Of a DNA stretch of 64,000 nucleotides, positions 1 to 10,668 are shown in pieces. The notes under the pieces are model-generated. The model saw nothing but the letters and a program-made list of their open reading frames with translations. It was not told the origin of the DNA and did not search any database. The stretch is from Diphasiastrum complanatum (taxonomy: Eukaryota > Streptophyta > Lycopodiopsida > Lycopodiales > Lycopodiaceae). How positions within the stretch are numbered: position 1 is the first letter of the stretch; each line of letters opens with the position of its first letter. The stretch spans positions 11,737,552-11,801,551 of the forward strand of contig CM055098.1 of NCBI GenBank assembly GCA_029204225.1, written 5' to 3'. Both the position numbers and the translations under genes were made by a program.

Positions 1-60
1 CTAAGGAAGCTAATCTACTTGCAAAACCAGAACTACTCTAAATATGATTGAAAAGCATAG
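1..60 (+). repeat. Left copy of a 60-bp direct repeat
   Basis: These bases recur almost unchanged (two mismatches seen) at 9091-9150. Similarity stops abruptly after base 60 on the right side of both copies; the left side is cut by the window edge here. It could be the end of a longer repeat or LTR whose body lies outside the window. Confidence 0.8.
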
Positions 61-296
61 ACAAGAAACAAGAAACAAAACTAAGTAGCATTTTAGAAGT
101 CCAAAAATCAAGAAACCAACCAGTCTTTTGATTCTTGGACATCCCAAGAACATCAAGAAGTAGAATGTTAGAGGATATACAAGATTTATGTCACATTTCT
201 AGCCTATTTAGTTTACTAGAATGTTGATTCCTACATTAATTCACAACAAAAAATGAAAACTAATCCACTCTAAATCCACAACCACATACAATATGA
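61..296. other. Non-coding stretch before gypsy pol remnant
   Basis: AT-rich, with no convincing reading frame. Gag of the following gypsy element is not recognisable here, so the element seems to have lost its gag or it lies upstream of the window. Confidence 0.5.
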
Positions 297-757
297 ATGG
301 AAGGGCATGATTATAAGCAACTGAAAGGCCTTTCTGTGCCCAAAAAGAAGAAAAAAGTTTCTCTGCCGGATGCTAGTGTTTTGTCTATCGATTTAGGTGA
401 TCTCGGTGCACTCGCGATTGATATTACCATTGCGGGATGCCTGATCAAAAAAGTGCCAATTTACTCTGGTTCCAATGTAAATATAATAACAGAAGACACA
501 ACTCATGCTCTGGGGCTGACTGACATTCAACCGACACATCGAAACATCAAGTTAGCTGATTCGACACGATGAAAGCCTGTTGGATAACTGAAGGATGTCA
601 CTGTCTACATTTAAGCCAAGCCATTCACAATGAATTTCATTGTTATCAAACCACTCGGTTTGTCATCCTATTCTGTGCTGATTGGACGACCTTGGCTTTA
701 TCAATCAAATGTAAGTGTACATTGGAAATCCAGAGAGCTGAGATTTCAGACTGGTGA
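297..757 (+). pseudogene. Gypsy aspartic protease remnant
   Basis: The first 91 codons (297-572) read through a retropepsin-like core. The active-site triad, normally D-S/T-G, is read as Y-S-G inside PIYSGSNVNII (codons near 456-490), so the catalytic aspartate is lost. The frame closes at 570-572, and the continuation toward the linker lies in another frame (569-757). Retropepsins normally cut Gag-Pol into working parts; this copy cannot. The flanking G-L motif (HALGL) after the active site supports the assignment. Confidence is moderate because the domain is short and diverged. Confidence 0.6.
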
Positions 758-830
758 GACCAATAACTGAGGTAAGCTAGCAAAACAAATCATAACCTGG
801 AGTCGTGACAATTATGAAGGTGAAACTCCT

Positions 831-1378
831 TTGTCCGACACCAGCTTTACACCAGAAGAATCTTCGTATGTCTTGAATATTTTTCCCAATGGATCTGATA
901 TTGAAGTGCAGTACTTTGAATGTTATGAGAATGCTGATGATGAAGAATTCTTCGATGCTTGCGACGCTGAAGCAGATGTTTCGTACGAAGAGATTAATGT
1001 TGCAGACACGAACTCGAAAGAGTCTAACGATTCGAGTGATGAATCTGAACATGAATTTGGTAACAAGAACTAGGTTGACGACAAGAAAACATCTATGGAG
1101 TCAACCATGCATGAAATTCATGGCCATACCAAGGCCAGTATGATAGAAGGTATCATTTTACTAGATTCTACTGAACTAATTGAACTTGCACCTGGCAGAT
1201 TTGTGCATGTTTTGAAGTCACTTGGAGAATCAGAGTTAGTAGAATTCACTGAACTATTAAAGGAATATCAAGACGTTTTTGCCTGGTCGCTCGACGATTT
1301 GAAGGGTATACCTACAGAATTTGGAGAGCACCAAATTGATCTTAAGGAAGATGTTGTACCTATTTGACAGAAACAGTA
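831..1378 (+). pseudogene. Acidic linker and N-terminal part of gypsy RT
   Basis: Codons 831-1073 form a strongly acidic, low-complexity segment rich in D, E and S, as found between protease and RT in many plant gypsy elements. From 1095 another frame reads ELLKEYQDVFAWSLDDLKGI and then HQIDL, the conserved lead-in to RT in plant Ty3/gypsy polyproteins, ending at a TGA at 1365-1367. The following bases still read as the 'QYR' motif that precedes the fingers domain. The RT catalytic core, including the YxDD box, is missing: the sequence jumps directly to the segment that normally follows RT. Confidence 0.65.
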
Positions 1379-1404
1379 TCGTCTCATTTCAAAATCATGC
1401 TTCT

Positions 1405-1925
1405 ATTGCTGTCTCTCTTACACATCTATTGAAGAAACAAGTAGAATACTTGTGGATGAATGAACAGTAGAAAGCATTCGAAGATCTTAAGCAAAGGTTG
1501 ATTAATGCTCCTATTCTGAGACCACCCAACTGGGCTATTTTATTTCATAGTTATGTGGATGTTTCTGCATTTGCTATTGGCGTTTGTCTAAGCCAGAAGG
1601 ACGACCAGAAGAAGGATCATCCCATCTACTATGCGAGTCGATAGCTGAGTGCATCAGAGAAGAATTATTCGGCTACAGAAAGGGAAGCACTTGGCATGAT
1701 TTTCAATGTTAAAAAATTTCGGCATTATTTGCTGGGATATGCATTTATTTTCATGTGGATCATTATGCTCTTAAGTATCTTGTAAATAAACCAGATCTAT
1801 CAGGACGAATTGCTCGATGGGTTCTACTTCTGCAAGAATTTACTTCTCAAGTAGAGCTTCGTCAAGGAAAATATCATACAAATGTTGATTATCTATCGCG
1901 ACTCAACACCGGAAAAATTGAAGAC
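1405..1925 (+). pseudogene. Gypsy RNase H domain, broken
   Basis: Starting near 1408, one frame reads LTHLLKKQVEYLW and then KAFEDLKQRLINAPILRPP, the typical connection between RT and RNase H of Ty3/gypsy. It continues through VDVSAFAIGVCLSQ (RNase H first acidic residue) and SEKNYSATEREALGMI (second acidic motif). In-frame TAG codons occur near 1468 and 1642; a one-base loss near 1752 moves the reading to the frame beginning at 1755, which carries ALKYLVNKPDLSGRIARW and VDYLSRL. RNase H would degrade the RNA strand during reverse transcription. Non-functional here. Confidence 0.75.
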
Positions 1926-2038
1926 CTATCAATGATGATTTTTCAGATGAATATTTATTCGAGATCTCATCTACAAATTCGTTATATTCTGATATTATTA
2001 TTTATCTTAAAGATCAGATATATTCGGATAGTTACGAT

Positions 2039-3226
2039 TTGGAGCAAAAGACAGTTTTTCAATATAAGGTAGCACCTTATACAATTATTAACAATGTTCT
2101 GTACAAGCTTGGTGCTGACCATCAACTACGAAGATGTCTCAAAACTGAAGACATTAAAAAGGTCGTTAAAGCCTTACACTCAGAAGATGCTGGTGGACAT
2201 TTTGCTTTGAAGAATACAGTTAATAAGATATTGACTGCCAAGTATCGGTGGCCAACAATGTTCAAGGATGTATCAAATTTTATTCGTTCATGTGATCCAT
2301 GCCAGAGATCTAGTAAGCCTACAAAAGCAATGAATTGGTCGTTGACACCAATCTTGCCTCTTGCACCATTCGAGAAATGAGGGATTGACTTTGTTGGTCC
2401 AATCAAACCTGTTACCCGACATACAAAATGTCGTTATATTCTAGTTGCCACGGATTATGCTACCAAGGAGGTTGAAGCAGAGGCGACGAAACGAAACGAT
2501 GCAAAAACTGTCGAGACGTTCTTATTCAAAAGTATAATCACAAGATATGGTTGTCCACTCGAACTAGTAAGTGACAGAGGAACACATTTTCTAAATGATA
2601 CGATACGGTTGCTGACAACCTATTTCCTGATCAAACACAAAAAAACTACACCGTATAATCCAAAAGTAGACGGGTTGACAGAAAGAGCTAATGGAATCTT
2701 ATGTAAGATCCTGACTAAAATTACTATTGCACATGCAATGGATTGGGATCAGAAACTACCATCAGTTCTCTGGACTTATCACAACACAGAGAAAATCACG
2801 ACGAAACAAACACCATATTTCCTTACATATGGTATGCATCCTATCTTGCCAATTGAATTCGAGGTGAAAACCTTTCGTATTCAAGCTCAACGAACAGATG
2901 TAGGATTAATAAACGAAAGGTTGACTAATATTGAAGAACTAGCTGAAGCTCGAGAGACTTCACAAAAACTAAAGGAGGAAATCCAGAAACAAAGAAAGAA
3001 GAAATATGACAGTCATATAAAAAAATGTGATTTTAAAACTGATGACTATGGGCTGATACATGACAGTCGCCATTAAACGTTCCTTGGAAAACTCCATATG
3101 CGATGGCTTGGATGGTATAAAGTCATAGAGGTGTTTGACAATGGTTCTATGCAACTTCAATCACTTGAAGGTGAACTATTACCGACACGTATTAACGGGT
3201 TCAGACTGAAGAAATACTACCTTTGA
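2039..3226 (+). pseudogene. Gypsy integrase, nearly complete with one stop and one frameshift
   Basis: Integrase inserts the element cDNA into the host genome. The zinc-binding HHCC module is visible (H-x-E-D-A-G-G-H-F, then SCDPC). The catalytic core shows all three acidic residues: D in GIDFVGPI (about 2386), D in VSDRGTHF (about 2575) and E in DGLTERANG (about 2680). A TGA at 2378-2380 replaces the tryptophan normally found just before the first catalytic motif. The main frame then runs from 2609 to 3076, and the C-terminal tail, reading RWLGWYKVIE and GFRLKKYYL, continues in a shifted frame to the stop at 3224-3226. This is the best-preserved part of the element. Confidence 0.85.
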
Positions 3227-3953
3227 CCAGAATTTTTTTTGTTCTTATTATTTTCTAGTATTTTTTAGAAAATAATCGCGAATTTTCTTTTATCTTGTCT
3301 AAATTTTTTTCGCAACATTTCTTTTATTTTTTTTCTTTCTAGAATTTTTCTAGAAATTTTCGAGAAATTTTCGAGAATTTTTCTTGACTTCTCTCAATCT
3401 TTCAATATCATTTTAAAAGTATTTTCGAGAATTTTTTGAGATTTTTTTTCGCGACACTGAAAAGGTCCTTCGAGAAAGTTTTGCGAAACTTTCTAGATTC
3501 TTTCTAGCATAATTTCGAGAATCTTTCGAGAATCTCTCGACCTACTTTTTGTATCCCTCCATTAAAGATGATGGCCACATGATCATCATTATTCACACAT
3601 GTGTACGCTCATAGATATTGTTTTTCCTTAACTAATTAATTTATTTATTTTACAAACGGTCTTCCTTCATTAAAGATCGATCTAGCAAATTATAGTTTTA
3701 AAACACTGAGCCATGCACGTCCTCCATAAATGGAAGTGGCAGATGTCAAGTCACCATGCCACGTCGTCATCTCTTCCACACCGCTACTACTTATCAGAGT
3801 CATTTTCCATTTTTCCTCTTTACACTTTCTACCTGCGAAGTTTATGCTCACCCTTTGCGATCAAAGCACTTTTTGCGAACTATTGTGATTTACGAAGCTA
3901 TCGTTAAACATTCAAACAATGGCTTCCGCATCATGTTCGGGCTCTAATATCAT
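3227..3953 (+). other. AT-rich spacer with TTCGAGAA cluster
   Basis: No credible coding sequence. Six copies of the palindrome TTCGAGAA lie at 3359-3366, 3370-3377, 3424-3431, 3469-3476, 3514-3521 and 3525-3532, with related TTCTAGAA sites nearby. The spacer separates integrase from the downstream ORF and could hold a promoter; this is inference. Confidence 0.5.
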
Positions 3954-5709
3954 TTGGAAAGCACGCGCAAGAATCCGCCTGCATCCATCCAGTCCTTTTT
4001 GGATCAATGCAGGTTGGGTGATTTGAAAGTGGACCCCTCCATCATCCTCTCTGAAGTTAGTACTGAATTCGTGAACTCCATCCATTCAATTTCGGAGGTG
4101 GACCTGTTCTGCACAGCTCTCAGATTACCTCTGGATGGGAGGCTGCTTTCAACTAACAAAGATTCGGTGGATGAAGCTGCCCACTTCTTAAGCAACTGTT
4201 TCGTGCCCACGAAGGGGTACAAAATCTCTATGATTCGAGATACAACATTCAAGTTGTTTTGTAAATATGTAAACCAAGCAATCTTTTTGATGGATGCAGA
4301 TGCTACCATTTCAGTTTAAAATTTTGGGTATATATTATATGCTCTTGCGGATTATCCAGTGTGCTTCAGTGTTATCACATACAAAGCCTTTTTGCATTGG
4401 ATTAAGCACCAAAAGTTTTCTGGAGTTGGAGCCCATGTATCTCGACTCTGCGCTCATTTTGACATATTAAACGATCAAGAGAAAACCATGCTGACAGGAA
4501 GATTGTTGGTTCCCAGGCCAATAGATCTTTCCAGCATCCTTTATGTACCTATTCCGGTTCCAGTTGATGCTGCACCAGCAGTCGAAGTAGCAGCCACCAC
4601 TGCTATGGAGAGTGAAGCTGTGGCAATGGTAACCGATGGAGCTTCTGCTGCTGCGGATTCTTCAAAGCCAGCATTTGCTTTCACATCTCAGAAGCAGCTG
4701 AGCGCATCCACCTCTGAGGATGATGCAACCTAGTCTGATACATCAGACAAGGGACACATAACTGCGGAAGGCGACACTGGGGCACATGTGGCAGATGACA
4801 AAGAACCAGACGATCTGCCCCAGTGGTTTCGATCCATGACTGAGAAAGCCAAGAATCTTGTGGCTGAAGTACATGAGTTCGACAAGTACCACCGTCAACT
4901 CACAATGTAGCTTATCACCTCAGAGAGGAAATCACTCGACTCTCTGAAGGAGTCCTTTGAGAAGATCGATTCGCTTGAATCAGACAATTATCCTTTCACA
5001 AATAGACTTGTTAACTTGCAAGTCATTGTTTCAAACAATACTTGGTCATATGTCTATGCTGATCGAACAACATCGTTCTCTCGAAACACAACTTCAGACT
5101 TTAATAAAGGAAGCCGATTCTTTGAAGCAGACCAATAAGGCAATTCAGGCCAAGTCTGACAATTTTCAGACTCAAAACGATTCTTTGAAACAGCAACTTT
5201 TGGCTGCAAATCAACATAATGTCGCGCTCCAGAAACATCTACAGGAGGAGCGAATGACAAGATTAAAGGCAGAAGCTGCTTTGTCCCTGAGCACCACCGC
5301 AGAGTCAATCACTGTCGATCTCACGAAGCTGAACCAGCTCCAAGGCCAGATGCTCGACAATTTTCGAGTCGAGTTCTTACAACCGCTCAAGGATGCGAAG
5401 GCTCTTGTCAAGGAAGAGTTGGCGGAGCTGAAGGAGCTCTCCAGTGATGCCACCCCATCTTGCAACGGGCCTGATGCACACGATGACTATCTTTAGGCCT
5501 TGCTGCGAATTGATGAACTTACACAACAACTCCAAGTTGTGCTTGCCTGCACCAGAGCCTCAGACCATCCAGAATTCCTGAAGGCTGTCGCAAAGATTGA
5601 CCAACTCAAACAAGAGCCATCAAACCAAAAGCAACAAATGGAAGATCAGAAGCTGGCTGCTGAGTTGCAAACACAGGATCTGGCAACTACATCTACACAG
5701 CCAAAGTGA
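3954..5709 (+). pseudogene. Extra ORF downstream of integrase; coiled-coil protein, function unknown
   Basis: One frame runs from ATG 3954 through 4733 with stops at 4317-4319 and 4731-4733. The reading continues past 4733 to about 4950, then shifts by one base to the frame 4957-5709 (stop at 5494-5496). The N-terminal third is globular looking with no motif I recognise. It is followed by an alanine/proline-rich stretch (about 4550-4700) and a glutamine/leucine-rich segment (5070-5300 and 5500-5700) with heptad-like spacing typical of a coiled coil. Position and strand match the env-like or accessory ORF slot of plant gypsy elements. I see no signal peptide or clear membrane segment, so I do not call it env. 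Product unknown. Confidence 0.55.
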
Positions 5710-6595
5710 ATGCGGCGAAATCAGTCGAAGGTATGTGCTGACAGATTTCGTGCATTTGTTGATCGCTTCTGGAAATGGTGTCCACATGCTTTTAATATTG
5801 AGTTGCAATGGCGTGTGGATCACATGATGCTACCAGGCACAGTAGGCATCGCCGTGGGAGAAGGACGACTTTCTCTGGTTATGGGCCCAACTCACTATTG
5901 AGCAGAAAGGATGTCTATACTGGGGCATAATCCAGGGCAAATTCCAAGTTGTACCTTTCAGATCGGCAGAGTTATACATAGGCTCTTCGGCTATGTATGC
6001 TCTCGAATATATCTGTATCAAAGAACTTCAATTTTTGCGAAACGAAGATAATAAGCGACATTTTTGGAAGCGAAAGTCACAATTTCAGCTGTACAAACCA
6101 CAAGCGGTTGCAGATTTAGGCGTATTCGACGATGCAGGTCTGCTGATAAATATCAATATGGCTTATCCGGAATTATTCAGTCTATATGTGGATTGGGAGC
6201 GAAACCTTGCAGAATATTTTGCGGAGATCCGCCATAATTTACAAGATAGAAGAAAGTCATTTCGTTATAAGCAATTTTGTACATATACGTTTTGGCAGTT
6301 TGGTACCTTCGCGGTGAAGACATTATTTTTTGTTCAGAACCTTTATGTTAAAAGTAATTTTATTAGATTTTCAGCTCGTTACTGTAAAGAAATCACTCTA
6401 CGAAGTAATTCAGATGAAGATACCAAGTTAACCCAGGAGCTGTTCGATGGAACATTACTCCCGGGTAAGTTCGAAGAATTCGGCAACTTACTAGTTGGCC
6501 ACTTTACCAAATGAAAAGAAGACTTGCTCTTGATCGAAGCTCAACAGAACTTGGAGCTTGCTCAGAAGTTATATGAAGAACTGAATCATTCCTGA
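5710..6595 (+). pseudogene. Second unrecognised ORF region of the gypsy element
   Basis: The frame of the coiled-coil ORF continues after its stop to 5901. A further open frame runs from 5993 to 6514 (173 codons), rich in aromatic and charged residues, and can be read on past its stop with EAQQNLELAQKLYEEL to about 6594. No family recognised. It lies between the coiled-coil ORF and the 3' LTR, so it most likely belongs to the same element. It could be the C-terminal part of one long downstream protein broken by mutations. Confidence 0.4.
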
Positions 6596-6888
6596 ATATT
6601 CATTCGTGTCTTTTCGTGGTGATGTTTCTATGGGATATTGACTTTTTGAAGTTTAAAGATGTTTTGAAGTTTGATTCCAGTTTTCATCAGCAATTCAAAG
6701 ATCAACTCAAAGCAACCTATTCAATTAAAAGAAACAGCAAGACATATATTCTCTAAGATGAAAAAATATCTAAAGGACGAAATACACGAAGAAATATCTT
6801 TTCGCCCCAACGAAAATCTGACGAACAAGAATGTTTCTCAAATACTCCTCGAAATAAAGATGATATGTTCACGAGGACGTTTCACATT

Positions 6889-6902
6889 TGAGGAAGGGGA
6901 TA
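6889..6902 (+). promoter_or_regulatory. Polypurine tract of the gypsy element
   Basis: A purine run (GAGGAAGGGGA) lies directly before TGTGATGCC, a plausible LTR start. Polypurine tracts prime plus-strand DNA synthesis at the 3' LTR boundary. Confidence 0.6.
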
Positions 6903-7900
6903 TGTGATGCCACGAAAATGTTAAATATTGAATATCAACATAAATATGGCATGATATACTCAAAAATGAAGATATGAGCTGGATAAGTATAAATCATGAA
7001 GAAGCCTAAGTCATTTTTCGGGAATATATCTCCTAAGTACTTGCCTTGTAATTAAGGACAAGACCTTTTAAAGGAAAAGACATTGCCTTGGACAACCTTT
7101 ACTAGGTTGTCCATACGAAACGACTAGATATGAAAAGACATGATAAACTAGAGTAACTTTAACTCATAGTTAAGTATACCTCCTATGGTATAGGTGAACG
7201 TATTCTCAGTCTAATCATTAACTAGACTCTTTCGCGAAAGCGATGCACTTGTAGTTTTTTGTTCGTCCCGTAGAACATATATTGATCTCACACTATCTCA
7301 ATCATCGAGAGAGAAGAGTTTATGCTTATGTAAGAGATTGAAGAAGTGAATAGAGTTCTGTGAGTTATTCTCTCTTATTTCTATTCTTTGCACTGCTGAG
7401 TGTGAGTGATCTGGAGTCTGCTAACAATTTCTAACGCATTTCATGAGTTTCTCTCTGATCAGACAGATGCTCTAGTGCATTACAATCATTTGCTATGTTT
7501 CCGTAAAGCATGCTTTAAAGAATTGTCTTTAAACCATCTTATTTGTTTGTCGCGAATACTTTCTTTTCGGCACTCGAATAACGACTATCTTTGGTACAAT
7601 CTAGCATGATCATTGAATAAAGCTGTATGTATACATATGAGATGACAGTCCCTGTTTGAAGAATTAAGTCTCTGATCTGTCTTCCTGATTGGCATTGACA
7701 TAAGTTTCTAACGTATTCTAAAACTCTTCGTGTTCTTTAGCCATTAAGTACTTTAGCTGTTGAGGACTTCTGTCTAGAAACGAATAGTTCGCAAACGCGA
7801 TTAATTAATTGTCTGCACAATCATGAATACATCGAACAATTCTCAATTCTCTGTTGACACCTTAATCAGCCAGAGTGTACTACCGCTATACTACTCTGAT
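6903..7900 (+). repeat. 3' LTR of the gypsy element (right edge approximate)
   Basis: The segment begins with TG right after the polypurine tract and holds a TATAAAT box at 6988-6994 and an AATAAA signal at 7616-7621, in the order expected for U3-R. Its right end is not defined because the 5' LTR is outside the window; it stops before the minisatellite at 7908. Short open frames inside it are not coding. Confidence 0.5.
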
Positions 7901-7907
7901 AACATCT

Positions 7908-8392
7908 CATCTGTACGGTCGAGATTCCAGAGAAAATCCATCGGTCAAGATTTCAGCGAAAACCCGTCGGTCGAGATTTGATCGAAACCCATCGGTCGAC
8001 ATTTGATCGAAACCCGTCGGTCGATATTTGATCAAAATCCGTCGGTCGAGATTCGATCGAAACCCGCCGGTTGAGATTTGATCGAAATTCATCGGTCAAG
8101 ATTCCAGAGAAAACCCATCGGTCGAGATTCCAGAGAAAACTCGTTGGTCGAGATTCCAACGAAAACTCGTCGGTCGAGATTGGACCCAGAACCCGTCGGT
8201 CAAAATTTAATGCAGGCCGTTGGTTGAGATTTAACACAGGCTGTTGGTGGAGATTTAACGCAGGCTATCGGTTGAGATTTCACGCAGGTTGTCAGTTGAG
8301 ATTTAACGTAGGCCATCGGTTGAGATTTCACGCAGGCTGTCGGTTGAGATTTCATGCAGGCCGCCGGTTGAGATTTCAGAGGAGCACCGATT
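7908..8392 (+). repeat. Minisatellite of about 18 units, 24-26 bp, core GGTYGAGATTT
   Basis: Successive units begin GGTCGAGATT or GGTTGAGATT. Unit length changes in blocks: two of 26 bp, five of 25, four of 26, then seven of 24 bp. The variable halves also change in blocks (CCAGAGAAAA, GATCGAAACC, then AACGCAGGC). Reading frames across it on either strand are by-products of the repeat. A related array lies at 63430-63835. Confidence 0.9.
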
Positions 8393-9090
8393 GCAATGAA
8401 TGCTCATGGTTTCAATGGGTGCATGCAACACATTGGGCGTCAGGTTGTAAGCATCGCTGGTTTAGATTTTCTTGGTTTGTCTTACAGTTTTGGAATGTGG
8501 AACTTCAGATTCAACATTCGTGGAGTTTGTTTGGTTTCATGTTGTGTTGAATGTTTGAAGAACATGTGGTAATCTGATTTGTGGATGAGTTTTGTTGGAA
8601 AACATTTCAGATCAGAGTAGAGGAGCATCGAATGCTCAGGTCAAATAGGACACTGGTTTGAAGGTTTTGCAAGAAAGACAAGCAAACAAAAAAACACAGA
8701 GACAGTGCCTATTGGAAAAACAACAATGGCAATGGGCGCCAAATGCTTATGGATTCTCCTCAGCCTCAGATGCTCTACCATGCAGCCTAGCTTCTAAGCC
8801 TAAGAAGGATATAAATACTAACTTCATTTTCCTTTTCAGAAACACATAGATCTGATGGGTCTGAACCTGCACATAGATTCAGATTTGCATATCTATGGGC
8901 ACAAACATTGTAGTATAATCATCCAGCCTGTCAGAGGATGAGTGCAGGGTCTCGACACTTTGTTGTTTATGAATAAGCACTTGCCAATGAAACAATTAAC
9001 TCCGTTACAAAGCAAGCCCTGGTGAACAAAGTCAGATTTGCAATGCAACACCATTGCTTAGTTTTCAAGATCCTAAGGCTGTAACCGAAT
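8393..9090. other. Probable gypsy leader/LTR debris, non-coding
   Basis: No gene seen. The start (around 8400-8435, with GGTTTCAATGGGTGCATGCAA) resembles the sequence just after the minisatellite at 63870-63905, which suggests both arrays sit in the same kind of element leader. Confidence 0.4.
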
Positions 9091-9150
9091 TTAAGGAAGC
9101 TAATCTACTTGCAAAACCAGAGCTACTCTAAATATGATTGAAAAGCATAG
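9091..9150 (+). repeat. Right copy of the 60-bp direct repeat
   Basis: Near-identical to 1-60; similarity ends at 9150 with the shared GAAAAGCATAG. Confidence 0.8.
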
Positions 9151-9675
9151 GGCATCACTCTAGAAAACCATCACAATCAAGGAGCTCAATGGGTGCATCT
9201 AACTCATGAAGGCTGTTCTCATTTCAGCATGGAGTTGATACAATACACAAAAAGCTCCTCTTCATAAAGAGAGAGTCTCTTAAATAAGCAAGAGAGCTCC
9301 TTAGGTGGCATCCTAGTGGAATTTCCACATTTCACAAATTACAAGTGGAATAATGCTCTCCACTAGAGGTCACCATCAAAAGGTGACTCACTCTACTTTC
9401 TTTAAGAGGGGTCTACTTGCATTTATTAAATTTGCCTAGAAATACTGGTTCCTACATGGTCATTCCATCTTTCGGGATTCACCATGAGGCTTACACAGTT
9501 CTTGCTTGTCATTACTACTAGTATTTCTCGGCTCTCATACTCAGCTCTCAGTCTTAGTTTGTCTCGTCTTCTCAAAGTCCTGCTCGGTCTAAGGTGAGAG
9601 GTGCTCTTAAGTTGCTCTGTCCGAGTATCTTGGGGATTCGTCATAATCAGCCAACAATGAGGCAACCCGATAGCT
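9151..9675. other. Non-coding stretch, possibly old LTR
   Basis: No coding frame supported. The frame on the minus strand (9426-9665) has no recognisable motif and is probably chance. Confidence 0.4.
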
Positions 9676-10668
9676 TGAAGGAAAAGTATTTTTTTGAAAA
9701 AGCATCTTTATGGACTCAAGCAAGCACCTAGAGCTTGCTACTCTAGGCTAAACTCTTTCTTTATCTCCATAAATTTTGTATTGAGTTCATATGATCCATC
9801 ATTGTATATGAGGTTTAATGATGAAAAGATCATTGTACTTGAATTGTATGTTGATGACATAATCTTAAGTGGAAATGATCTAGATGGAATAAGAGATGTT
9901 AAGATTGTTCTATCTAAAGAGTTTGGGATGGTTGCTCTCGGCCTATTGCACTTCATTCTAGACATATAAGTCATAAGATTATTGAATTTTAGCTTCATAT
10001 GTCAATCTAAATATGCTACATTGATCCTAGATAGATTTGTAATGAAGACTTGTAAAGGCATTGAGACTCCAATGGAGCAATATGTAAAAGCATCTAAACA
10101 TCCTTTGAGGACATCACTCTCTATAGAAGGCTTATAGGATCCTTAATCTATTTAACTATAACTAGGCCTGATCCTAGTTATAGAGTTGAAAAGTTAAGAC
10201 AATATATGCGAAGTACTCTTGTGTCACATTGGAAGATGGCCAAAGAGTCCTAAAATACATCTCATTAACTAGGAATTTTGGCATACTCTACAAAGGGACT
10301 AATCTTGGCTTAAGAGCCTATAGTGACTCGGATTTTGTAGATAACAAAGTGGATTGAAATCTACAAGTGCATTTGCTACATTCCTTTGTGATGGAGTAGT
10401 ATCATGGCTTTCCAAAAATCAATATACTATTTCATTCTCTTCAACCGAATCCGAGTATAAGGCCTTGACATCAGCATGCAAGGAGGTCTTATGGCTCAAA
10501 AGGCTATTAGTGGAACTCCAAGTTATGGAGGCCGAGGAGACACCTTGGATCTATTGTGATAGCCAATCAACCCAATCACTTGCCACCAATCCCACATTCC
10601 ATGCAAGGAGCAAGCATATTGAGATTGCTCATCACTTTGTGAGGGAGAAGGTCTTGCTGTCTAACTAG
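9676..10668 (+). pseudogene. Ty1/copia RT and RNase H fragment
   Basis: The first block (9694-9969) reads HLYGLKQAPRAC and YVDDIILSGND, the conserved end of the copia reverse transcriptase with its catalytic YVDD intact. Stops follow at 9967-9969 and near 10135. The second block (10354-10668) reads SFSSTESEYKAL, IYCDSQSTQSLA and ARSKHIEIAHHFVREK, the copia RNase H. RT and RNase H copy element RNA into DNA. Gag, protease and integrase are absent, and the blocks are in different frames, so this is a relic of the 3' part of an element. Confidence 0.85.

Larger units (their letters stand above)
297..7900 (+). mobile_element. Degenerate Ty3/gypsy retrotransposon, pol to 3' LTR
   Basis: Read left to right, this stretch holds an aspartic protease remnant, an acidic linker, the start of reverse transcriptase, RNase H, integrase, a long extra coding region, a polypurine tract and a 3' LTR. 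Domain order RT-RNase H-integrase is diagnostic of Ty3/gypsy. Many nonsense codons and frameshifts show it is dead. The extra coding region after integrase recalls the env-like or additional ORFs of Athila/Tat-type plant elements, but I cannot assign the lineage. The 5' LTR is not in the window. Confidence 0.8.

Noticed and set aside
7907-8550. Open frames with repeated peptide text over the 7.9-8.4 kb array on both strands
   Set aside because: Units of 24-26 bp force a cycling of frames; the peptides are by-products of the minisatellite.
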